DNA of 64,000 nt, taken from the NCBI RefSeq assembly GCF_029784135.1, contig NC_073746.1, forward strand, positions 222,655,882 to 222,719,881, read 5' to 3'. Both the position numbers and the translations under genes were made by a program. How positions within the stretch are numbered: position 1 is the stretch's first letter; the number at the start of each line of letters is the position of its first letter. This DNA is from Toxorhynchites rutilus septentrionalis. Its lineage: Eukaryota; Arthropoda; Insecta; Diptera; Culicidae. Below are positions 25,553-35,473 of the stretch, one piece after another. The notes beneath the pieces were generated by a model that was not told the origin of the DNA, searched no databases, and worked only from the letters and a program-made list of their open reading frames with translations.

Positions 25553-26012
25553 GGGGGGGGGGGGGTCTCCGTAGCCACATTGGTTGCGCGTTCGCTTAGT
25601 AAGCGATCGATCGTGAGTTCAAAACTCAGGGCCCTCATTGACCATCTTTGTGTTGTTACAGAATAACTACGTCCACGCAACAATCATCAGCGATGGAGAT
25701 CGATCCACGGTCGAAATAAGATCGATTCATCCATACAACTGCTCTGCTCTGCAAGAAACATCGGGCTGCTATTCTATTAATAACTCAACAATGATCATAT
25801 CAACTGTCTTCGCTGTCCGGTATAACTGGACAATGGAAGAACAGAACGAATACTCTTACGCCTAAATGGCTACTGTGAAATGTAATGTACCATGTGCAAT
25901 GGTATAGAAGGAATACTATAACGCCAAAAAAATGGCAACTGTGCACTATTAAAATTCGGCTCTGTTACAGCTGAAATGCTAATGAGCCTGAAATAAACGA
26001 ATGGGATAAAAA
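25553..26012 (+). mobile_element. tRNA-derived SINE with 14-bp target duplication
   Basis: Flanked by the exact duplication AAAGCCCACTGACA (25539-25552 and 26013-26026). Near the 5' end a pol III A-box-like TAGCCACATTGGTTGCGCG and a B-box-like GAGTTCAAAACTC sit at tRNA spacing; the 3' end is an A-rich tail. It starts with a run of G. The 75-codon frame inside is not considered a gene. Confidence 0.85.
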
Positions 26013-26289
26013 AAAGCCCACTGACAAGACATGCAGATCAAGGTGTTTACGAAGTGGGGTGAGGCACTACATGGTAAATCCAATATAATCAAAATAAGTT
26101 ATAGAAAAAATAAAACAGCTGCGGTCGTATTTTTTTTTTCTTCTGGGTTTGGATCGATTAATCGACGCAAATTATTCGTTCGCTTCGATTATTGGTTGCG
26201 CAGTATTCGTTCGATTAATAATCGATTTCTGTAGGAAGTATTCGATTAATCGATTAATCGAACGATTATCGGGGATCACTAGGAGAGTG

Positions 26290-26828
26290 TAGCTTTTTTG
26301 GTGCATGAAATTTGTGCCGCAACAGCTAAACTAAGATGAAGTTTATGGGTCGAAAAAAAATATAAGCTTTCTGTACAAGTTATTTGTTATTTGATTTGGG
26401 AAACTTGTGCTGCTGTAACAACATAAAGAAAATCTTCATTATAGCGGCTATCAGTCGTAGGCTGGTTCGTTTCTCATAGAATTACTATATTATATGAAAA
26501 TATTAGTTTGCTTGTGAAAAAAAAATAATCAGGAGGGTTGTGACAGACACGACCGCATAGTTAGCGTTGGATTACATTAGGCTATCTGTTGGGTACTTAT
26601 TTTGGACATGTTTAAAAAACTACATTAATAAACTTTTTGATAATAATTTGGTGGCCCTGGAAATCGACTACGTACTGAATAAATGATATGATTTCATCCT
26701 TTCTTTCATTTATTTTATTTCTTTAAACCATCTAACATACACTTGGTCTTAATGATTTCCTTAAAACTAAACGACAATACTAAATCAAAATACAATGATC
26801 GAACAAAATTAAACAATGCAAAAAAATG
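26290..26828. other. Intergenic, 3' flank of the retrotransposon
   Basis: No gene. 26690-26725 (minus strand: AAATAAAATAAATGAAAG) may be the tail of the adjacent non-LTR retrotransposon. Confidence 0.4.
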
Positions 26829-27806
26829 TCATCTACGAGTGAGTCGTCTGTAAAAGGTGTCTGAAGAGATATTAAAGTTTCTGGTACGAAGAATACGTTC
26901 AGGCTCATACATATTAATTTGCGCCAACAGTGCAGGGCAGTCGATTTCTCCGGTCAAAAGTTTGGCGACAAACATAGTCTGAGCGTTGAAACGTCTCTTT
27001 TCCAGCGTGTCCCGTCCCAAGAGTTGGCAACAAGCCTCGTACGGTGGCAAGTTTAGTGGATCTCGCCACGGAAGATTCCGCAGAGCATGTCGCACAAATT
27101 TCCGCTGAATAGACTCAATCCTACAAATCCAATTAGTTTGAAACGGGCACCAGACAACTGCGCTAAATTCCAGTGTAGATCTAACAAGCGAGCAGTATAG
27201 AGACCGTAGACAGTGTGGATTACGGAATTCGCTCGTAATTTTAAGAATGAATCCCAACTGCCGGTTGACTTTAGCGATAATTTCGTTGAAGTGCAGTCGG
27301 AAACTGAGCGCATTATCAAGGATCACTCCAAGGTCACGGATGTGGCTCACTCGCGACAGGACTTGGCCAGAAATGCTAAACACAATTGGCTTGAGCTTCC
27401 GATGAAACGAAATAGTGCTGCATTTCGAGATACTGAGCGACATAATATTTCTCAATTAATATCTCTCAATTATAATATTTCTCACCATTCTTCAAAGCTG
27501 TTGACCAGACCCTCAAGCCTATGACAATCTAGTGCGTTCCTGATTGCCATATAGATTTTCACGTCATCGGCGTAGAATAAGCGGCACCCAGTTGGAAGTA
27601 TCAAGGACACTTCGTTGATGTGTAGTGAGAACAACTATGGACCTAGGTTGCTTCATTGGGGCACTCCAGAAGGATTAGAGAAAGTCGCACACTGTACAGG
27701 TCCGATTTTGACACACATCTTTCAGATACGAGTTCAACCATGTCGTAAGTTTTGATGCAACCCGAGTTTGTTCAGCTTTGCTAGAAGGACGCGGTCGAAA
27801 GCAGCC
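26829..27806 (-). pseudogene. Jockey-like reverse transcriptase, C-terminal part
   Basis: Minus-strand translation gives, in order, KAAFDRVLLAKLNKLG at 27806 (start of the palm domain), FYADDVKIYMAIRNALDC near 27575 (catalytic YADD), and after a small AT-rich duplication at 27440-27490 the thumb and C-terminal part: DLGVILDNALSFRLHFNEII, LVRSTLEFSAVVWCPFQTNW, NLPPYEACCQLLGRDTLEKR, stopping at 26829. The N-terminal part of the same domain lies at 38500-38790. Stops and a frameshift between 27525 and 27770 show decay. It is the 3' half of a non-LTR retrotransposon polymerase, of jockey/CR1-type by sequence style. Confidence 0.85.
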
Positions 27807-28019
27807 TTATGTGCGATTCACATAGAACGTCATGGAGAAGAACGTCTACGTTCCGTCAACGTCTCCACCAATTCACACATGCAGCACGGCAGTGGAACTT
27901 CATACAAATCAGTCGTCGAAAAGTGTCTCCTTTTTCACCGCTTGTTTACATCGACGAATATATTTTTTTCCACTATGTTTCGTAGGAGAGTGTATGCATA
28001 CTGACAGATTTCTACTACG

Positions 28020-28472
28020 AGGTGTTTAATGAAGGATGAAAGGTGGGAATGTTTATGTTTATATATGATTTATCGTAGGATTTAATTGAATGCATAAAAG
28101 TTGTCAACAAAACTGGACTTAAGCACATTTTTAAATTTGAACAAATATTGATAAGAGATTCCCAGCAATTCTTGATGTTATTTGCTTGACCAATTACTGT
28201 ATAAGTTGTTTGAAACGAAGGTTTAGTATAATGTAATTTTATTTTGAGGATTATATGACGAGTATGATTAATATAAATTTCATGTATACATGCAAACGTG
28301 GAGGCGATATACATACATTCTAGAAAAAAATAAATCGTATATTTATCGTTTATATTACATCATATACCCCATATACATGTCTATGGCCTCCAATTTCATA
28401 TGCATATGCCAGTTATACACATCATACAAGTTATGTGTCTTGGATGTATGTATATCGTCTCCAATTTTATAT
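28020..28472. other. Inside the nested insertion, AT-rich
   Basis: No gene is recognised. Contains several ATATAC/CATATAC-rich stretches (28290-28480) that produce short frames. Confidence 0.35.
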
Positions 28473-28690
28473 TTTTGACGTAGGACTACGTCTTCCATTG
28501 AGGGTGCCAAATCAGAAAATAGGTCTTGTTTTTATGAAATAAAGTTAACGTTAATAACTATTTTGGCTACGAACGGATTTAAACGATTTGCATACCAATC
28601 GAATTGGAAATTTTCTAAGATTTGTTTGATATGCTATACATTACAATCCCATAGTCTGTATATGGTTTAAATTGTTCGCTTATTCTGCTC
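28473..28690 (+). repeat. Dispersed repeat, pair of 39709-39915
   Basis: Starts TTTTGACGTAGGACTACGTC. Shared blocks include TTTATGAAATAAAGTTAACG, TTAATAACT and GATATGCTATACATTACAAT, ending at the same CCCATAGTCTGTATATGG phrase. Confidence 0.75.
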
Positions 28691-29465
28691 GTTTTGTGTT
28701 TTATGTTTCTTCTCGAGCTGTGAACGCTAGCGAATATTTCACTTGAAGTGCATCTGGCATTGCAATTAACACAACCATCCGAGTCATGGCAAAGCAGGCG
28801 AAAAAAGGGAATAGTGCAAAAGATTATAGGTCGCTTCTAAACATCAGTGTTTGGTTTTGTGTGTGTTGCTTGTTTTCGTTTCGCGAAACTTAGAACTTGT
28901 TCATTTCCTGTACATGTGAATTGCACACCTTCGATACTTTTAGTTGCCATTCGTATTTGGTCTCGTGCGCATCGGTTCTGTCCGACTAGCTTTGTTGACG
29001 GTTTTGACCGAGAGTCGAGAAACGATTTTTCATAAACGGTCATTCTCGCGATGTTTCATTTTTAGCATTGCAACTGTGTGCATCTGTTAGACGCGTGTTT
29101 GATGTTTATTGAATGGCGATGCACTTCTTCTTCTTATTCTTCTTTTGAATTATAGAGACTTGAAACTCAGAGAGTTCATTCGTCTTTGATGGCGATGCAC
29201 GGAAGATGCCTCTCGTTAATATTCAGTGCAATGCGTCCATTGATATAAAGAAACAAATTGATATGAAGAAAAAAAATGAGCAATTAGTGCATTGTTCTCG
29301 CAAAGGCAAAAAAGGATCGTTGCTTCTCGAAATGATTCTACAAAACTACGCAAGCCATTAAACCTATTTATGAAATTTCGACGTAGTTGAAACATAAACA
29401 TAAACGTAGATATTCGAAATGTAAACCATCAAATTTCAAAAGAAAAAAGATTGCGTAGTCCTTCG
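28691..29465. other. Inside the nested insertion, no recognised gene
   Basis: Short overlapping frames on both strands at 28837-29043 do not resemble a known family. Nothing else stands out. Confidence 0.35.
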
Positions 29466-29660
29466 TTCTAAGCGGTCGTGTCTTGGATACAACCCCTCCA
29501 TTTTTTTACGATTTAATGTTTGCTGGGCAGGCCCGATGGCAGTTTTAAATTGTTAAAATATGAATTAAATTTTTTACTTCATGTTATTTGATTACTTGAA
29601 ACATGTAGTACTGAACTTTATTTAACCATTTCTATATAAATTTTGCGATATTTCCACTAA
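29466..29660 (+). repeat. Dispersed repeat with GGCAGTTTTAAATT motif
   Basis: Contains GGTCGTGTCTTGGATACAAC (also near 884) and GGCCCGATGGCAGTTTTAAA, related to copies near 14988, 33767, 35692 and 56188. The consistent context, ending in ATATAAATTTTSNGATATTT, suggests one old repeat family of at least 120 bp. Confidence 0.6.
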
Positions 29661-30027
29661 AGCATAATAAACAATGACGTATGACGTATCCGAAAAAAAG
29701 TTCGTATCATATGTATCATATGTAAGAGCTTTAATTACCCTAGAATCATATTTCAGATAGCCGTACGAGATAACTGCGGCTTGATAATCCAAACAACCGG
29801 AGTTCAAATCCATTCGGAGCAATTTTATAACCGTCGCCACCACTCATATCAAACATTTATATCCCTAAAAATCAATTGAATAATTCCTATTTGAACAAAC
29901 ATAAATGTTTATAAAAGTTCTATATACATACAAAAATGGTGATTCCCCGGACTGAACATTTTACTTTAATATTTTCCCCCTTTTTTATGGCAGTGATGAA
30001 TCGTATATTCGTATGGCAACAGACTTA

Positions 30028-31373
30028 AGGCCCATTTATACGTTGCTAGTAGCTGACTTCACAATGAGCAGCTACTGACCCGGTGAACTCGCTTGACAAA
30101 TGGTTGACTCGCCTTGTCCGTTCACACAATGTGAGCTGCTGACAAGAAACCAGATACCACGACACGGGTTTACCAGAGATGCCAGGCGATTTTTCAAATG
30201 TCCATCAAATAGTCAGAAACAGCAATCAGGTCCGAATTTGTCAGATGATTGATCCGAAATCGGCTTCTTTATTGGCAGTTTTCATCTTAGGTTTTCAGTT
30301 GAATTTATCATTACACAATTTTATAGCGAAACACACGCTGGCCGTGTTTAAAAATACTTTGTGCTGAATTTATTTTATACTGAAGGTACTATCCGAAAAA
30401 AGCAGAAAGAAAAAAAAAAAAAAAGGATTCGGGCCAGGAATTGGATGCAAAGAAAAGAAGCAACAAATACAATATTGAAGTAACTCTACAATGATGATCT
30501 CCGAGAGTACAGAGCAGTGTTGAGAATAACACCTGAAAAAGTGAGAAAACTGTTGGATTTAATTGCTCCACAAATATAACGCCAAGATACACTCATGAAG
30601 GATGCTAAACCTACAAGAGTGAAACTAGAAATGATGTGCCTTTCTTCTGGAATATCGTTCAGATTATTGTCGAAATTTTTTAAAATCTCGAAAGCATCCA
30701 TAGCTAAAATAATTCCGAAAGTATGTGGTGCTCCAAATGGCAGTCTAAAAGATTTTTCAAAATTTGATTTATTTCGCCTTGACAGCAGCTTCGTGTACCA
30801 ATTTGTGAAATAAAAATGTTAGTAGATTTGCAGGAGCAATTAATACGCCTCAAAAACTAAAATAATGAATGAAAATCTACTTTTTCTAAATCGAATATGT
30901 ATTCTGTTTCTTAGAACAATACTTTTTTGCAAGTTTTGAGTGAATTTTGAATTAAAATCGTGCCCGATAATGATTTTATATTTAGATCCCCAAGAAAACT
31001 ATTTTTAAAAAACGTGCCCCGTCAGCGTGCAAAACTAAATAATAACGATTCCGTTTAGAAACTATGAGGGTTTAATTTGTTCTTCCAATAATTTTCAAGT
31101 CTATAAATATCTTCGCATATTTTCAAATATCTTAAAAATAGAGAAATGTAAAGACAATGTCAAGATTTGGCATCCCTGATTCGAGCGCTAAAATCTGTTT
31201 TTGACGTTTTGAGGGATGCGAGTGCGAGTAAATTCAAAAAACTTTGAAGTAGCTCGCACACCGAATCACACATGACACTAGCTGGCATGATGTGTTCACA
31301 CGGTGTGAGTAGCTGCACTGCAGTAACTGACTAGACCGACTCGTATGTTTACTCGCACCGTCTGAACCCGGCT
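30028..31373 (+). mobile_element. PIF/Harbinger-like element, 1.35 kb
   Basis: TIRs AGGCCCATTTATACG and, on the other strand, AGCCGGGTTCAGACGG; TTA duplications at 30025-30027 and 31374-31376. Both ends match the MITE at 10177-10818 in the opposite orientation. A transposase remnant is present at about 30465-30830, making this a parent-like relative of that MITE. Confidence 0.85.
30465..30813 (+). pseudogene. Harbinger transposase remnant
   Basis: Reads LREYRAVLRITPEKVRKLLD, a stop after LIAPQI, then MKDAKPTRVKLEMMCLSSGI followed by SFRLLSKFFKISKASIAKII and PKVC. This is the helix-turn-helix region that precedes the DDE domain of PIF/Harbinger transposases. The whole catalytic domain is missing, so it encodes no active enzyme. 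Confidence 0.7.
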
Positions 31374-32029
31374 TTATTATGGTATGAGGTATTGACTAAT
31401 AACCTTGCATGTACAGTAAGTTACCTCTAATTTGTCATTTAGGTTATTGTACAGACCTAGGTAGTGCGGACTGAATCAAAACGGCTGTCAAAAAAGATCC
31501 AATTGAAATGTCAAAAGAGATCCAACGATCAGGAGTGTTATTTTTCTTATGATAATCAACACTATAAAAGAGGTATTGTTGTCAAGGGCAACACTATAAA
31601 AGAGGTATTGTTGTCAAGGGCAAAAAGAGGTAAAAAATGAACGAACTACATTTTTCCGTCAATTGTTTAATTAACCATTGCATCTCTAAAATAGCATCTC
31701 AGCCTTTCACTGAGCAACGCATTTTTAATGTCCCCTCTCTTTGTCATAACGTTTTTGCGAACGTAACAAAAACAAACAAAGTCAGAGTCACGTAAATGTT
31801 TACTCCTGCGATTTGGAAATATTCGATAAAAAGTGGAAGGAAGAGCTGCCAGATGATTTTAAAAAAAAGTCTGTAAAAACATGTGAATGTCTGTTAAAAA
31901 TGTGGAAAAGTCTGTAAAAGTGTGCAGATCTATAGAAATGTCTTTTAACGTTAATTTTCACTTATTCATTAATACTTTGTACATCACGATGCACGTAAGA
32001 TTGTATTCTGTATATATATACAGCCATTC

Positions 32030-33230
32030 CATGCCAAACTAATATAGTGGTTCTCAGATCTTCGTCAAAAGTGGTAATTTTGTTCTTTATCGCAAAACAT
32101 TAAACTCGTATTTTTTTAATTTGTCATTAGGGTGCCCATTTCCATTTTAGGGTGATACCAAAAATCATTTTTTTCCACTTTTTCCCAAAATGACTTTTTT
32201 CAAAAATTTATAACTTTCGAACCACTCAACCGATTTAGATGATCGACATATCAAATTTAAGCCAATGAGCTTTAATTGAGAAATATTTAACTTGCATATC
32301 TATAAAAAAAAACTCGATATCAGAGATGCTATTTTTTTCGTTTTTGAAATATGATTTTGCAAAACTAATCGATGGTTCGAAAAACATTTTTTCCCCATTT
32401 TTCCCACTACAAAAAGTCATAACTTTCGAACTATTGGACCGATTCATATCATCGACATATCAATTTGAAGCTTACGAGTTATTTTTCTTTGAAAAAATAT
32501 TACTTTTGCGAAAAAATAGAATTTTGTTTTTGTAATTATGGATTCAGTTAGTTTTTCATAGTTTTCTCGGTTAAAGATAGGAGCGCTATATTTTTTTATA
32601 TTTTTTATGGAAAGCTGAGGATTATTTACCTAACATATCTCGATATCAGAGATGCTAAAATTATCGTTTTTAAGTTAGAATTTTGTAAATTTAACATGTT
32701 TTAAGTCTTCGATCAATATTCATATGTGACTAAACTAGACCTATGCTACTAGAATCCTATCTTCCCGCAAGTGTGAATTTTGCTTATTGGCTTCAATTTA
32801 ATATATCGATCATCTAAATCGGTTCAGTAGTTCAAATGTTATGATTTTTTGCAGAAAGTTATTTTTGGACAAATGGGGAAAAATGATTTGTTTTTAAAAA
32901 TCATATCTAAAAAACGAAAAAATAGCAACCCTGATATCGAGATATGTTGTGTAAAAAATCCTCAGCTTTCAAGAAAAAATATAAAAAAATATAGCGCCCT
33001 CTAGTCTAAAGTCATAAAAAATAAAAAACGACTACAATCAATAATTACAAAAATATAATTATGTTTTTCGCAAGTTAAATATTTTTTTATAAAAGGCTAG
33101 GTCAATTTTATATGTCGATCATCTAAATCGATTCAGTGATTCAAAAGTTATTAATTTTCATTTGTCATATTTGGGAAAAAGTGGAAAAAAATTATTTTTC
33201 GGACCACTTAATAACTTATGTGCTGTAAGT
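32030..33230. repeat. Long imperfect inverted repeat
   Basis: Left arm phrases ATCATTTTTTTCCACTTTTT, CGATTTAGATGATCGACATA and GAGCGCTATATTTTTTTATA recur inverted in the right arm. It is related to 11937-12320. The AT-rich frames are not coding. Confidence 0.7.
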
Positions 33231-33347
33231 GTGTTTAAATGTTTCAACGATCTACACATACATACACAAACATACGCGTTGTTAATTTTTATGAAAAACA
33301 GTATTTCTCCGTTGATATATTGGACATCCACCAAGGCTTGCGGTCTT

Positions 33348-33613
33348 TTTTTTTATCTTCGCTTATTTTTCGTCGGCCTATTTCCGCCACTTTAGTGCCA
33401 ATCACCGACATCAGGGAGGCGACTCCACCTGTTCCTACCTATCAGACTCAACAACTCATGAGCCGGGTCAACTTCTTTTACTTCCCTTCCGAAGGAAGAC
33501 GTAACCAGAGATTTTTCACCTCAGAAAATCCCAACGACGCCAGCTGGGATTGAACCCAGGCTGATCGGATTGTGAAGCTGTTACGTTAACCACACAACCA
33601 CTGGCGCCGTCTT
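33348..33613 (-). mobile_element. tRNA-derived SINE with 14-bp target duplication
   Basis: Minus strand starts GGCGCCAGTGGTTGTGTGGT (A box), then CCTGGGTTCAATCCCAGCTG (B box), about 170 bp of tRNA-unrelated sequence and a 9-A tail. Flanked by the exact duplication AGGCTTGCGGTCTT (33334-33347, 33614-33627). Confidence 0.9.
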
Positions 33614-33627
33614 AGGCTTGCGGTCTT

Positions 33628-34379
33628 GTCGTTGATGAAATTTATAAAAAAATGCAGTGTATATTTTCCATCCGCCATGCAAGGCTATACAAGTTTTAGA
33701 TCACCACACGGCCATGAACCATGTCTGTCGTAACAATATCGAACAGTAACCCATATTTCGTCATAAGCAGACCCGAAAGCAAATGTAAGTTGTTGAAAAT
33801 AGAATGAAAATTTTTATTCGATGTTGTTTAAATACTTAGAAGACATAGTCCTGACCCTACTATTTTTCAATAAATCTCCTTGCATTTCAGCAAAACAATC
33901 TTATCTAGAACAGAAAATAATTATCAGAGACAATTTTCGTTCAAGATTTTTCCTTACCTGCAGAGAATGCAATTGTTCATTAATTGTGAATAACCGTATC
34001 CTCTTTTTCGTCTGCAATGATGTCGAGGCAAAAGTACTTATGTGTATGAGTTCCAAACATCATACAAACCAGATGGGCCAACAAGAAGGACTGCCGGGCC
34101 GCAGGTTGAGTATCGCTGGTCTAACGTGATGTGTATTGATATATACTAAATATAATAACTTTTCTGTATTAAAACTATGGAAAAATGTCATATGGTGAGT
34201 CAAATATTTTTGATGTGATGAATAGATGTGATGAATGTTTTACAGATATGTCTGTAAATTTACAAACATATTTGTAAATCTGGCATCTCTGGTGGTCTGA
34301 GAATTTATTGCAAGAAATCGCTTGAAAACATGCATGAATTTGCTTGAGAATGAAGTGGATTGAGTCCGCACCACTTAGG
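33628..34379. other. Right interior of the 2.9 kb element
   Basis: A degenerate copy of the GGCAGTTTTAAATT repeat is near 33767. A 102-codon frame at 33821-34129 has no recognised domain. Nothing else is identified. Confidence 0.35.
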
Positions 34380-34604
34380 TACAGACCTGTAACGGGATAC
34401 AAATAATTGTACATTTTCATCTCTAATTGGATATTTTTGTAAACATCAAGTTTAGGACCCAAAGTATGGCCCCAGATTGAAAGTCGCCACCAGACGTCGA
34501 CATTGTACCACTATCATCGTGAATGTCCAATTACAGGCCAATCACGTCTAATGCGACACTGAGTAGTGCCTCGGTATGTCGAGGATTAGAGGTAACTTAC
34601 TGTA

Positions 34605-35061
34605 TATGCTATTTGGGCGCATCATATACCACCCAAAATATCAGATATTCGATGCTCTACATACTATAGTTATACGATTTAATGTTTGCTGGGTTGGCGT
34701 ATTTGGCAGCTTGGTTTGTCAAGTTCATAATCTCATGTTTAGAGTTTTGAGTTAAGTGCAATTGAATGACGAAGTTGAACTAATTTATTTTTGTCACTAT
34801 GTATATCAGAACGCAAAAGACCGGCAAACAGATAATCTTTCGTTATTAAAAGTTAAAAATAAAAAATAGCAACTTTAACTTTCACTTCTCTTTTCCGCTA
34901 TTGGTTTTTTTTGGTACTCTGTAGTAAATCGTATATACGCATGACTATAGTCGTACTAGATACATGTATAAGTCCATCCATCCAATCATCGGGAATACTG
35001 TTGCAAGTGGAAAATAAATGTGTGTTCGTTGCTTATGATGCGAACATAAATAACAATATAA
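34605..35061. other. Inside the nested insertion, no gene
   Basis: 34678-34700 (ACGATTTAATGTTTGCTGGG) is shared with 29508. No other structure is recognised. Confidence 0.35.
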
Positions 35062-35312
35062 TACAGTAATTTAAATTTAATACTACATGCCGAGGCACAA
35101 CTCAGTGTCGCTTTGGAAGCGATTTTGGCCTGTAATTGAATATGGCGATTTGAGTGGACGTCTGGTGGCAACTTTAATGTGGTTCCATAATTTGGGCCCC
35201 GAACTCGATATTTACAAAAATGTCCAATAAGAGATAAAAATGTCCAATTAAACGTGTCACATCACAGGTCTGTCCAATTATCTAAACGTCGCATTAAATG
35301 TAACTTACTGTA
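35062..35312 (+). mobile_element. TACAGTAA-family MITE, complete
   Basis: 251 bp between TACAGTAATTTAAATTTAAT and ATTAAATGTAACTTACTGTA. Contains CATGCCGAGGCACAACTC and TTTGGGCCCCGAACTCG. TA flanks are compatible with a Tc1/mariner-type duplication. Confidence 0.85.
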
Positions 35313-35473
35313 TATAAACAATATTTATTCCCAGCTGTTTTGAAGCATCTCGCACAAATTGCCAACATCATTCAGTTGTCAGTGCAAGTCAGTGCAATTT
35401 TTAGAGTGTAAAAAAAGTTCACTGTTTACATAAAAGCAATCTCGAATTGGTCCCACTTTTTTGCTTGAAGTTA

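Larger units (their letters stand above)
14789..26281 (-). mobile_element. hAT transposon, 11.5 kb with nested insertions
   Basis: Terminal inverted repeats TAGTGATCCCCGA start at 14789 and end at 26281; both sides carry the identical 8-bp duplication GGAGAGTG (14781-14788 and 26282-26289), the hAT signature. Subterminal sequence is rich in ATCGATTAATCG motifs, which could be transposase binding sites. A decayed transposase runs on the minus strand between about 22755 and 17357. Later insertions inflate the length: 14855-16588, 19941-21114, 25019-25105, 25553-26012 and probably 23020-23640. A second, shorter copy of the left end is at 40628. Confidence 0.88.
31456..34379. mobile_element. 2.9 kb element with foldback interior
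   Basis: Ends CCTAGGTAGTGCGGACTGAA and, on the other strand, CCTAAGTGGTGCGGACTCAA (3 mismatches in about 22). The phrase GTACAGACCT occurs at both junctions, so a duplication of at least 6 bp (TACAGA) is supported. The interior has a long inverted repeat (about 32150-32640 against 32800-33200) and a perfect 32-bp tandem duplication at 31558-31621. No transposase is seen. Confidence 0.65.
31412..34604 (+). mobile_element. TACAGTAA-family MITE, interrupted
   Basis: Left end TACAGTAAGTTACCTCTAAT; right part 34380-34604 carries the family core in inverse order (GGCCCCAGATTGAAAGTCGC, ACACTGAGTAGTGCCTCGG) and ends GAGGTAACTTACTGTA. The intervening 2.9 kb is the element at 31456-34379. Confidence 0.75.

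Noticed and set aside
25638..25865. 75-codon ORF
   Set aside because: It lies wholly inside a SINE with exact target duplications.
29750..29835. tRNA-like stretch with TAGCCGTACGAGATAAC and GAGTTCAAATCC
   Set aside because: A and B box-like words are present, but I could not form a cloverleaf with paired acceptor stem; at most a SINE scrap.
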